Below are positions 1-7,692 of a DNA stretch of 21,050 nt, piece after piece; within the stretch, counting starts at the first letter, position 1; each line of letters starts with the position of its first letter. The position numbers were made by a program, and so were the translations under genes. The DNA is from a virus, in IMG/VR virus record IMGVR_UViG_3300032053_000641, positions 1 through 21,050 of that record, one strand, 5' to 3'. Below the pieces are notes generated by a model that saw only the letters and a program-made list of their open reading frames with translations, did no database searches and had not been told where the DNA came from.

Positions 1-926
<926 letters not shown>

Positions 927-1523
927 ATGAGTAAAATAATACCTGGATATACAAAAGTAGCTGCAGGAGATTTTACGCAGAACGCGGCTCCCGGTGTAAC
1001 AAATGTATTAACAGATTCAATTAATGGACTTAATATTAAAAGCACTAATACAGCGGCTGGTTCTATATGGGAAATGTCGTCATTAACTAAAGTGGCGCCC
1101 GCCACACCATATTGCGTGACTGCTCATTTTATCAATTATGGAAACCAAACAAGGTTAACTGGGTATGGTTTAATATGGAGACAGAGTTCTGATGGCAAGT
1201 GTCATTCATTAATGAATTATACAAATGAATCAACTATCGCAGAAAATATTGTTTTTAGGAAATGGTCTGATGCTACACATCCAGCCGATTATTCCTATGT
1301 ATCTAATGAATTATGGGATCCAAAATGGTTCAGAATAGTAGATGATGGAGCAAATAGAATATCATACATATCTACTGACGGAATTAACTGGAAACAAGAA
1401 CACTCAATTGGTAGAACAGATTATATTACGGCGAATCAAATTGGTATATGTTTTGATCCAATCTATCAAACTACAATAGTATTAATTACATGCGATCATT
1501 TTAAAGTAGATTATAGTGGATAA
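927..1523 (+). CDS. Lectin-like structural protein, paralog 1 of 3
   Basis: 198 residues, with the ATG directly after the fibre stop codon. The protein is rich in beta-prone segments and has no signal peptide. The diagnostic region is about residues 129-170: WFRIVDDGANRISYISTDGI followed by NWKQEHSIGRTDYITANQIG. This D-x-x-x-N-R-x-x-Y-x-S-x-D-G-x-N-W pattern resembles concanavalin-A-like/DUF1349-type beta-sandwich domains that occur in phage virion proteins. It ends in FKVDYSG, as do its two downstream paralogs in similar form. Lying next to the collagen-like fibre, it may be an adhesin or surface decoration. The fold assignment is by pattern only, and no catalytic residues were identified. 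Confidence 0.75.
   Translation: MSKIIPGYTKVAAGDFTQNAAPGVTNVLTDSINGLNIKSTNTAAGSIWEMSSLTKVAPATPYCVTAHFINYGNQTRLTGYGLIWRQSSDGKCHSLMNYTNESTIAENIVFRKWSDATHPADYSYVSNELWDPKWFRIVDDGANRISYISTDGINWKQEHSIGRTDYITANQIGICFDPIYQTTIVLITCDHFKVDYSG
1494..1519 (+). repeat. 26-bp exact direct repeat, copy 1
   Basis: The 26 bases encoding the DHFKVDYSG C-terminus of paralog 1 recur exactly at 2069-2094 in paralog 2, an offset of 575 bases. The rest of the two genes has diverged far more, so this is a likely duplication boundary or gene-conversion patch. Confidence 0.85.
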
Positions 1524-2098
1524 TGAGCGATATAATACAAGCATATACAAAATTAACCACCACTGATTTTTCTAAAACAGGAACTGGTGCTGTTTCTAAT
1601 ATGACAAATTCAGTGCTTATGACAGATCCATCTGCTGGTTCGGCATGGGATTTTACTATATTAGTAAAGGCAGTACCAACAGCTCCCTATTCATTTACAG
1701 TTCATTGTGTTAATTATCAAACTTATGCAACGTATCAAGCATTTGGAATATGTTTAAAAGATAGTGCAAGTGGTAAATTAATTAGTTTAAATTGTACGAC
1801 AGGAGGCGCTGTTGATACGAATTATATAAGAACTAAAAGAATGACAAATGAAACGACCGATTATGGAGATTATACATTAACATCAAATATATATTATACT
1901 CCTAACTGGTTTAGATATGTAGACAATAACACTAATAGATATTCATATCTTTCGAGAGATGGAATAAATTGGATACAATTTGATACACAATCAAGAACAG
2001 ATTTTATAACACCAAATCAAATCGGAATTTGCATTAACCCATATTCTCAATCATCCGCTTGTCTGTTTGATCATTTTAAAGTAGATTATAGTGGTTAA
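1523..2098 (+). CDS. Lectin-like structural protein, paralog 2 of 3
   Basis: 191 residues, starting in a TAATG overlap with paralog 1. It shares the N-terminal pattern (MSDIIQAYTKL, then DF about residue 15) and the C-terminal block NWFRYVDNNTNRYSYLSRDG, INWIQF, RTDFITPNQIGIC and FKVDYSG. The middle is the most divergent of the three: the WRQSSDGK motif of paralogs 1 and 3 is replaced by LKDSASGK. That suggests a different ligand or position in an assembly. The last 26 bases before the stop region are identical to those of paralog 1. The role is unknown, probably a virion surface or fibre-associated beta-sandwich. Confidence 0.75.
   Translation: MSDIIQAYTKLTTTDFSKTGTGAVSNMTNSVLMTDPSAGSAWDFTILVKAVPTAPYSFTVHCVNYQTYATYQAFGICLKDSASGKLISLNCTTGGAVDTNYIRTKRMTNETTDYGDYTLTSNIYYTPNWFRYVDNNTNRYSYLSRDGINWIQFDTQSRTDFITPNQIGICINPYSQSSACLFDHFKVDYSG
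2069..2094 (+). repeat. 26-bp exact direct repeat, copy 2
   Basis: Second copy of the repeat at 1494-1519, at the 3' end of paralog 2. It sits just before the stop/start junction with paralog 3. Confidence 0.85.
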
Positions 2099-2674
2099 AT
2101 GAGTAAAATATTAAAAGCATATACATCATTACAAACTGCTGATTTTACAAAAGTAGGAACAGGAACAGTAGCTAATCAATGTAATTCATTGAGTATGGTT
2201 AGAGCATCAAATGCTGGAGCATTTAGTTGTTGTGCAATGGTTAAAGCAACACCAGCAACTCCATTCTCTGTCATAATGCATTTCATAAACTATGGTACCC
2301 TTGCCGCCTATCAGGGATATGGTCCTTGTTGGCGACAAAGTTCTGATGGCAAAATATCATCATATATAATCTACACTGGCAGTGGAAGTTTTAATTTTTT
2401 GAGAACCGCCAAGTGGACAAATGAAACAACTTATTTGGGAGCTTATGGCGCAGATCTTCTTGATCCACTCGCGACTACTCAATGGTTTAAACTTGAAGAT
2501 AATGGAACAAATAGAATTTTCTATATGTCAACTGATGGAGTAAGTTGGGTCCAATATCATTCGATAGGAAGAACAGATTTCATAACCGCCAATCAAGTTG
2601 GTTTCTTAATTGAGCCTTATAATCAGGCGTGCGCTTTGGTTGCTGATAGCTTTAAAATAGAATATACTGGATAA
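2099..2674 (+). CDS. Lectin-like structural protein, paralog 3 of 3
   Basis: 191 residues, with the ATG immediately after the stop of paralog 2 and no spacer. Shared blocks are MSKILKAYTSLQTADFTK, WRQSSDGK, WFKLEDNGTNRIFYMSTDGV, HSIGRTDFITANQVG and a final FKIEYTG. It is closer to paralog 1 in the central WRQSSDGK and GRTD regions. It is the last gene of the fibre/lectin operon, and the 129-base non-coding gap begins after it. All three proteins are nearly the same length and single-domain, so they may form homo- or hetero-oligomers. The function is inferred only from pattern and neighbours. Confidence 0.75.
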   Translation: MSKILKAYTSLQTADFTKVGTGTVANQCNSLSMVRASNAGAFSCCAMVKATPATPFSVIMHFINYGTLAAYQGYGPCWRQSSDGKISSYIIYTGSGSFNFLRTAKWTNETTYLGAYGADLLDPLATTQWFKLEDNGTNRIFYMSTDGVSWVQYHSIGRTDFITANQVGFLIEPYNQACALVADSFKIEYTG

Positions 2675-2803
2675 ATCATTACTAACCCTTACTAAACAAA
2701 TTATATTTATACATCATATTAGATGCATTAATTTGCACGAACACAGGAGAGCGGATTAGCCGCATAACTAACAGGTAATTCCACCTCACGGAAAAAGGAC
2801 AGA
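2675..2803 (+). promoter_or_regulatory. Leader/promoter region of the head operon (candidate)
   Basis: This is the longest gene-free stretch of the window (129 bases), between the lectin-like genes and the scaffold. It begins with two TTACTAA copies (2679-2685 and 2689-2695), continues as AT-rich sequence (about 2699-2721), holds a small hairpin GCGG-ATTAG-CCGC (2751-2763), and ends with a clear ribosome binding site, AAAAAGGA at 2792-2799. No convincing -35/-10 pair was found. The promoter role is inferred from position and base composition, and no coding potential is visible. Confidence 0.35.
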
Positions 2804-3436
2804 ATGGCAGATAAACAAATCGACTCAGCGAATTCTGAGCAAGCGGATACAGCTTTAAGTGTCACGATGGAACAAGTTAATCAAGCGGTGAATGCGGCAA
2901 TTTCTAATCGATTCAAATCATTCGAAAAGAAATTTGAAGAATTTACTTCTAAATTATCTAATCCACAACAGGCAGAGGAACCAAAGAAAGACGAAAAGCT
3001 TTCTAATACTGAACTTGTCAAATTAAAGCAACAGTTTGATGCCTTGAAACAAGAGCGCGATTCAGAAGTTAGCAAACGCAAGGATTTCGAGCTTCGTAAT
3101 ACGGTTAAAGAAAACCTAATTAAAGCTGGAGTATCTACGCCGATGATAAAAGCTGCAATGGCATTATTGGTTGATAGCGATAAAATTGTTGGATATAATG
3201 ATGACGAGCAAATAGTATTCAAGACAGAAAGCGGAGATTTAGATTTAGCAGTTGGTTTAAAGAACTGGTCTAAATCAGAAGAAGGAAAAGCTTTCGTAGC
3301 ACCACGAGGCGCACAAGGTTCCGGCGAAAGGACGTTTGGTAAAACAAACACAAACACGACAGTAAAACCATCCAGGGCGGAAGTCGGCAATATGTTGGAA
3401 GAAGCTTTATTGGGTGGCGGACTTAACAAAGAGTAA
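2804..3436 (+). CDS. Capsid scaffolding protein
   Basis: 210 residues, highly charged, with a strong Shine-Dalgarno AAAAAGGA just upstream. Residues about 20-52 and 65-105 are rich in E, K and Q and predict long helices or coiled coil (for example SFEKKFEEFTSKL and ELVKLKQQFDALKQERD). A more compact region follows at about 105-165 (ENLIKAGVSTPMIKAAMALL). The C-terminus is a glycine/threonine-rich linker followed by a short helix, AEVGNMLEEALLGG. This helical and acidic-then-basic build, immediately upstream of the major capsid gene, is typical of phage scaffolds that direct procapsid assembly and are then lost. No protease motif is seen in it, and no protease gene lies between it and the capsid gene. 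The call rests on composition and position. Confidence 0.8.
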   Translation: MADKQIDSANSEQADTALSVTMEQVNQAVNAAISNRFKSFEKKFEEFTSKLSNPQQAEEPKKDEKLSNTELVKLKQQFDALKQERDSEVSKRKDFELRNTVKENLIKAGVSTPMIKAAMALLVDSDKIVGYNDDEQIVFKTESGDLDLAVGLKNWSKSEEGKAFVAPRGAQGSGERTFGKTNTNTTVKPSRAEVGNMLEEALLGGGLNKE

Positions 3437-3459
3437 CTATTTACAAAGGATAAAACACC

Positions 3460-4485
3460 ATGGCTGTAAGTTCACTTAGCGCTATTTCCAGCGCACTATC
3501 ATTAATTTTCGATCATAAACTTGCTCGTCAGTGGAATCGTATGGCGCGCACTATTAGTCTTCTGGACGCAAAGCCAGGGACTGGTAAATCGGTAAACTGG
3601 GATGTTTCCACTTCTGGTCAGACCGCAACGGCACATACAGAAGGGCAGGACATTCAAAGTACAGAGCTTCTAATTGACGCTAAAGTTCCTATGATTCTAC
3701 CTTGGGGTCTTTATCGTAATGCCTTCGGTCTGACCGAGCATCAACTCGAAGCGGCTCTACAGAGCAAAGAATCGGCTGAACAACTGATGCAGCTTCTGGA
3801 AGAATCCGTATACGAATCCGTTGCGGCTCTTGCTTCTAAACTAAACGTTGACTTATTTACTGGTATTGGTTCTTCAAGCCAACTATGCGGTTTTGATTAT
3901 TCGCTACTGGTAACTGGTACATATGCGACACAAGACGTCGGTGCCATTACAGTTCTTCGTTCGAATCAAGACATGAACGGAACAGTTCCTCGCGCTCTTA
4001 CCATTGAACTAATGGATAAGATGGAAGGCACTATCTTCACAGCATCGGGTCTCCGTCCCGATTTCATTGTAACGACTCCCAAAGTCTTTACTAAGTACAA
4101 GTCCCTCTTCGAGCCAATTCGTAGAGTAGTTGGTGATAGCGTTAATCGCTATGACACCGGCGTAACTGATGACGGCGTATATTTCCAGGGCATCCCTGTC
4201 ATTCGTGATAAGGATTGTCCCGCTGGTTATATGTATTTCGTTAATAAGAGCGCTGCTCATATGGCATACATGCCGCCTGCTAACTTCGGTGATGCAGTTT
4301 CTTTCGTTGTAAAGATGGGCATGGGATCCAATGGTCAGGGCGAAGAGCAAGAATTCGGAATTCCTTTTAGAATTCAATCACTTGCAAAGACTGGCGATAG
4401 CGTCAAGTTCTTCCTTCGTACCGCTTGTCAGTTAGTAGTTCGTCGTCCCAATTCTTGCGGCGTAATCGGATACATTACCGAATAA
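3460..4485 (+). CDS. Major capsid protein (HK97 fold)
   Basis: 341 residues, preceded by AAAGGA at 3445-3450. It follows the scaffold gene and has the length and pattern of HK97-fold capsid proteins: an N-terminal arm, an extended loop region about residues 35-75, a long spine helix about 90-135 (rich in E, Q, L and A, ending ASKLNVDLFTGIG), and an A-domain-like C-terminal half with GLRPDFIVTTPKVFTKYKSL and a GIPVIRDKDCPAGYMYFVNK strand-turn motif common in phage coats. The gene uses CGT for most arginines and more C-ending codons, whereas neighbours prefer AGA, as expected for the most highly expressed virion gene. It would form the icosahedral shell around the scaffold core. Confidence 0.92.
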   Translation: MAVSSLSAISSALSLIFDHKLARQWNRMARTISLLDAKPGTGKSVNWDVSTSGQTATAHTEGQDIQSTELLIDAKVPMILPWGLYRNAFGLTEHQLEAALQSKESAEQLMQLLEESVYESVAALASKLNVDLFTGIGSSSQLCGFDYSLLVTGTYATQDVGAITVLRSNQDMNGTVPRALTIELMDKMEGTIFTASGLRPDFIVTTPKVFTKYKSLFEPIRRVVGDSVNRYDTGVTDDGVYFQGIPVIRDKDCPAGYMYFVNKSAAHMAYMPPANFGDAVSFVVKMGMGSNGQGEEQEFGIPFRIQSLAKTGDSVKFFLRTACQLVVRRPNSCGVIGYITE

Positions 4486-4509
4486 TTTTAGCCGTAAAAG
4501 GAAACTAAC

Positions 4510-5055
4510 ATGGCTATTAATATTCGCAAAGACGGAAGTTTATTTTTAGAAGGTGTTGTTACTGCTTATAATACACTCGTAGATGCAGCATTAACCACTC
4601 AATCACATAGAGATAAAACTTCAAAGCAAAATGGAACAGCATTTGTTCCAAGCAGCACACCTTTATTAATTGCTGGAGTAACTACAGATGCATACACCTG
4701 TAATGCTCTTGCAATTGAATTAAAGGGTGTGCTTTCATTCCATATCGCAGATACATCAGCACATTTGATTGCAGACATTGTAGACGTTAATTTCGACGGA
4801 TATGCCGTCGGTAATCCCGCGTCTACAAATGTAACAAATTCAATTGCATTAGCAAATGCAATAAAAGTTGATTATTCTGCCCATATGACACGAACATCTG
4901 TACATTTAAATAATGATGTAACTAATACAATAGCTGCGCCAGACGCAACAGAAATTAATAGTTTGAAGACGCTGCTTGCAGATCTAAAAGCTAAAATCAA
5001 TTTGCACGATGCAGCCTCGGGATTAAAGCAGAGGTATGTGCTAATTCCTGCTTAA
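4510..5055 (+). CDS. Histidine-motif head protein, possible capsid decoration protein
   Basis: 181 residues, starting behind AAAAGGAAA about 24 bases after the capsid stop. The sequence holds two copies of H-x6-H-x3-D: HIADTSAHLIAD at residues 78-89 and HMTRTSVHLNND at 125-136. A further isolated HD lies at 166-167. The same kind of H..T..H...D helical repeat occurs in other phage structural proteins, as far as I recall, without a settled function. The gene's place directly after the capsid gene fits a decoration or accessory head protein. The paired His and Asp residues could bind metal or form inter-subunit contacts. The function is inferred from position only. Confidence 0.65.
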   Translation: MAINIRKDGSLFLEGVVTAYNTLVDAALTTQSHRDKTSKQNGTAFVPSSTPLLIAGVTTDAYTCNALAIELKGVLSFHIADTSAHLIADIVDVNFDGYAVGNPASTNVTNSIALANAIKVDYSAHMTRTSVHLNNDVTNTIAAPDATEINSLKTLLADLKAKINLHDAASGLKQRYVLIPA

Positions 5056-5064
5056 AGAAATATA

Positions 5065-5352
5065 ATGTTCTGGATTAATTCATCGAATTATATTGTAAAG
5101 ATAAAGATAGATCTGGGAAAGGGTAGACAACCAATAGTTATTCTACCCTCCCAGATTATTGAATTGCCGGATTATATTACAAAAGACGTGATTGACCAGA
5201 TAGCTCCTCAATTGATAGAATATATTTCACCAAAAGTTGAAATTATACCAGAAGAAACAATTGAAGCTCTACCAGTTGAAGTTCAAAAAGCAGTTTTGGA
5301 TCCAACACAGTTCAAAGCTAAACGCGGAAGAAAACCAAATAAGGGAAAATAA
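5065..5352 (+). CDS. Small hypothetical head/neck protein with basic AT-hook-like tail
   Basis: 95 residues. The ATG at 5065 has only a weak purine stretch upstream, and no other in-frame Met exists, so this start is the only Met choice. The N-terminal two thirds are beta-prone (VKIKIDLGKGRQPIVILPSQ, IIELPDYI), then helical (about 53-80). The last dozen residues, KAKRGRKPNKGK, are strongly basic and resemble an AT-hook core (RGRKP), suggesting contact with packaged DNA. The family is not recognised. The gene overlaps the next by one base (TAATG). A 15-bp hairpin lies within its first third (5111-5156). Confidence 0.7.
   Translation: MFWINSSNYIVKIKIDLGKGRQPIVILPSQIIELPDYITKDVIDQIAPQLIEYISPKVEIIPEETIEALPVEVQKAVLDPTQFKAKRGRKPNKGK
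5111..5156 (+). other. Long hairpin inside coding sequence downstream of capsid genes
   Basis: ATCTGGGA (5111-5118) pairs perfectly with TCCCAGAT (5149-5156), and GGGTAGA (5121-5127) with TCTACCC (5142-5148). Together they give 15 base pairs with one AA bulge and a 14-base loop. No T-run follows, so it is not a standard terminator. It could be an RNase processing site or translation attenuator separating abundant capsid mRNA from downstream neck genes. Confidence 0.7.
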
Positions 5353-5765
5353 TGGCTTATACAGAATCCGACCGCGTACAAATTAGACATTTTATGGGAG
5401 CTGGCACAGTATTCCTTCAGCTATTTCCCAAATTAGAGAACGCAATTACAGCCACTCAATCAACTGCCGATGGTGGCACCAGACCAGACTCATCTACTGA
5501 AACGTATGCAAAAACAATAATCACAGACCTACAAGCGGTTGAAACAAAATTAAAAGCATTACATTGTCAAGTACAAGTAGTTGAGGCGAATCAAAAAGAG
5601 ATAGTATTAAATGTTGCGCAAGGCATATTCCTTCTAAAATCAGAGGGAAGGAGAATGGTTGGTAATTTATCAAGAGTTCTCGCTTGTGCTCCTCTATATG
5701 ATGCCTTCTCTTCGCAGCCGCCATCGGCAGATGATTTTGCTAATATATATGCTCCGGTGATGTAA
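5352..5765 (+). CDS. Putative head-tail connector/neck protein
   Basis: 137 residues, starting in a TAATG overlap with the preceding gene. It opens with MAYTESDRVQIRHFMGAGTV, a pattern I associate with small phage neck/head-completion proteins found between the capsid and tail genes. It is predicted mostly helical: residues about 48-78 form an amphipathic helix rich in K, E and Q, and residues 80-110 a second one (ANQKEIVLNVAQGIFLLKSE). It has no membrane segment or signal peptide. Positionally it matches Mu gp36-like or gpFII-like head-completion proteins, but no decisive motif is present. Confidence 0.55.
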   Translation: MAYTESDRVQIRHFMGAGTVFLQLFPKLENAITATQSTADGGTRPDSSTETYAKTIITDLQAVETKLKALHCQVQVVEANQKEIVLNVAQGIFLLKSEGRRMVGNLSRVLACAPLYDAFSSQPPSADDFANIYAPVM

Positions 5766-6238
5766 TGTCATTGGCAGATTGTATTAAATATACAATGGAT
5801 CAGGTATTATCGATACCTTATCATTTAGGATTAAGACCATTTCGTGTATTTTTAACCAAGATTCAATACACGGGAACTCGTCCTGGATTAGGAACCAGAA
5901 CAAGAACAGATACGGAACTCTTGGTTGGCGACGGCTACCCAATGTGTAATCAAGTCTCTGCCAGAGATATTTTCAATTCTGGCGGTTTACTTTCAGATAA
6001 GGATTTCAAATTAACAATTATAGATCCTTATACAACTGTGGACGGTATTAGTGGAGGAACTGCTGAATCTATATTTATGCCGCAAATGGATGGATATAAT
6101 ACTCAAATATATTTCCATTTATTTGGCGGTGGTTTTCCTCCAGGTGGACAATATTTCAAAAAGAAATATGGCGTAGAAGATTGTAATTTGGTTACTGATA
6201 TTTATTTAGAAGCAACAGGCGAGATACCAGGAGCATGA
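5765..6238 (+). CDS. Putative neck/head-closure protein, unknown family
   Basis: 157 residues, overlapping its upstream neighbour by TAATG and its downstream neighbour by four bases (ATGA). The mixed alpha/beta sequence has aromatic and glycine-rich stretches: FRVFLTKIQYTGTRPGLGTR near residues 27-46 and a glycine loop FGGGFPPGGQYF around 119-130. There is no enzyme motif. The gene lies between a connector candidate and the HK97 gp10-like gene in a tightly coupled block, so a role in head closure or the neck is the most economical view. The family is not recognised. Confidence 0.5.
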   Translation: MSLADCIKYTMDQVLSIPYHLGLRPFRVFLTKIQYTGTRPGLGTRTRTDTELLVGDGYPMCNQVSARDIFNSGGLLSDKDFKLTIIDPYTTVDGISGGTAESIFMPQMDGYNTQIYFHLFGGGFPPGGQYFKKKYGVEDCNLVTDIYLEATGEIPGA

Positions 6239-6654
6239 AAGCATTCATAGCAGCATTAGCTAAAGCTGGTCAACAATTTGCTTCTAAAGTAGAAAATTCG
6301 TTAGAAGATATTGCTAAAGTTGCACAACAACAAGCAAAATCATCTCACTTATTTGGCGGATCGGTTAATGGAGGATTACGAGCAGCAATCAAAATCCTAT
6401 CCAATGGAAGATTTTCCAGAACAGTATTAGCTGATAAAGATTATGCTGGTTATGTAGAATATGGCAACAATCAAAAGGGTCCTTATATCTATCCAATTCG
6501 TGCAAAAGCTTTACACTTCTTTATGAATGGAAAGGAAATATTTGCGAAGAGAGTAAGAGCACATGGACCATTACCTTTTATGGATGAAGCCAAACAATAT
6601 ACAATTAAAAAGATTCCAAGCATAATAACAAAGCACATTAAGGAAATTTTATAG
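6235..6654 (+). CDS. HK97 gp10-like head-tail joining/tail completion protein
   Basis: 139 residues. An N-terminal amphipathic helix (about 1-35) is followed by the hallmark block of the HK97 gp10 family: YAGYVEYGN at about 70-78, then IYPIRAKALHFFMNGKEIFA and KRVRAHGPLPFMDEA. The C-terminal helix (about 118-138) is basic. Members of this family sit at the head-tail junction and are needed for joining or tail completion. The gene starts four bases inside the previous one and ends in TAGTG, which supplies the GTG start of the next gene. Length and motif order fit the family. Confidence 0.8.
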   Translation: MKAFIAALAKAGQQFASKVENSLEDIAKVAQQQAKSSHLFGGSVNGGLRAAIKILSNGRFSRTVLADKDYAGYVEYGNNQKGPYIYPIRAKALHFFMNGKEIFAKRVRAHGPLPFMDEAKQYTIKKIPSIITKHIKEIL

Positions 6655-7373
6655 TGGAAAATCGTTATTTTCAAGTAGCAGAGGTTTTATCTCCATTAAC
6701 CAGTTCTACCACAAACTCACTATTATATGACGCGGATCCTTGTTTATATCGTATTATTCAGTATTTTTCTGGTGTGCTCATACTTCATTCATTGGACAGG
6801 TGGAACGCCGAAGTAACAAGAGCTTCCAGAACCGATTTAATTGATAAAGTAGTTAATGAAGTTCTTCCTTATGATCCTCTACCTCTTGCAACAGACAATC
6901 AATTTAGATTTCCATTGCTTTGTGCTTATAGAAATAATGAATCATATGAATGGAAGACAATTGCGTGGTATCATGTAATTTCAGAAATAGAAATTCTTTA
7001 TATATTACCGCCACTTACATCAGACCAGACAGAAGGTTTATATCCATTTTTGACACATGCGGCAAGGACACTGGTAGATAGGACAGAAGAGACATTAGAT
7101 TCTAATTTCAATTCTGGAGAACAGGTTTGGGTTGAAGCGGGCTTGGAAGAGATAGAAATTACAAATTGCACATATGGAAAGATACCTGGATTAAAGAACG
7201 GGTTACAATCTAATATTTATTTTCCAACAGTATCATTATCATTGAAATGTGTAGAAAAGAGAATGCCAGTTGCAGCCAACTTTGAATTGTTTGATGGAAT
7301 AGATGCAAGGGTGAAGGTACACATAGACGGTACTCCATGCGATGTAAACGTAGCAGACATAAAGACACCATAA
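6654..7373 (+). CDS. Putative tail terminator/neck protein (GTG start)
   Basis: 239 residues, starting at GTG in a TAGTG overlap, so initiation probably depends on coupling. The central part is aromatic-rich (YEWKTIAWYHVISEIEILYI, about 98-117), followed by a helix, YPFLTHAARTLVDRTEETL. A beta-rich end follows: EIEITNCTYGKIPGLKNGL and YFPTVSLSLKC, about 163-200. Its position between the gp10-like gene and the sheath-proximal small gene corresponds to the tail terminator (Mu gp37 position), which caps the tube and joins it to the head. No family motif is decisive, so this is mainly positional. Confidence 0.55.
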   Translation: MENRYFQVAEVLSPLTSSTTNSLLYDADPCLYRIIQYFSGVLILHSLDRWNAEVTRASRTDLIDKVVNEVLPYDPLPLATDNQFRFPLLCAYRNNESYEWKTIAWYHVISEIEILYILPPLTSDQTEGLYPFLTHAARTLVDRTEETLDSNFNSGEQVWVEAGLEEIEITNCTYGKIPGLKNGLQSNIYFPTVSLSLKCVEKRMPVAANFELFDGIDARVKVHIDGTPCDVNVADIKTP

Positions 7374-7387
7374 CAGGAGAAAACAAC

Positions 7388-7669
7388 ATGAAGAAAACAT
7401 TAACAGTATACGCCTCTGAACACGACGCAATGGTAGCAAATATTGATGCATTGGACGCAAAACCGCCAATGCGCAGATTTATTGGAAGACAATATAATGC
7501 AGAACTTGGCGAAGCTGGTGGCTGGGAAAAGAAATTAGAACCGGAAACAATTCCTTGCTATAATGATTATATAAAAGCAATTAAAGATGGCGATTTAATT
7601 CCGGCAGACGAACAAACCGCAAAGATATGCGGAGTGCCTTGGGCAAGAAAACAAAAAGATTCAAAGTAA
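7388..7669 (+). CDS. Small pre-sheath protein, DUF2635-like
   Basis: 93 residues. The frame is open back to an ATG at 7337, but the start at 7388 is preferred: AGGAG at 7375-7379 lies eight bases upstream, the earlier ATG is inside the previous gene without a ribosome binding site, and MKKTLTVYAS is a more natural N-terminus. Sequence features are RRFIGRQYNAELGEAGGWEK and YIKAIKDGDLIPADEQ. In Mu and relatives a small DUF2635 protein (gene 38) occupies this spot just before the sheath and has a similar 'W... DGD.IP' ending. Its function is unknown; a role in tail assembly is inferred from synteny. Confidence 0.65.
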   Translation: MKKTLTVYASEHDAMVANIDALDAKPPMRRFIGRQYNAELGEAGGWEKKLEPETIPCYNDYIKAIKDGDLIPADEQTAKICGVPWARKQKDSK

Positions 7670-7692
7670 ACATTTCATAAAGGAAAAACAAT

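Noticed and set aside
2704-2711. TATTTATA, whose reverse complement equals the T4 late promoter core TATAAATA
   Set aside because: It points leftward into the antisense of the lectin genes and is easily expected by chance in this AT-rich gap.
2881-3429. 182-codon minus-strand ORF opposite the scaffold gene
   Set aside because: Its composition is low-complexity antisense of a helical Lys/Glu-rich gene, and it lacks a start signal or neighbours on that strand.
7337-7387. Upstream ATG extending the pre-sheath small protein by 17 residues
   Set aside because: It lies inside the previous gene without a ribosome binding site. ATG 7388 has AGGAG at a good distance.
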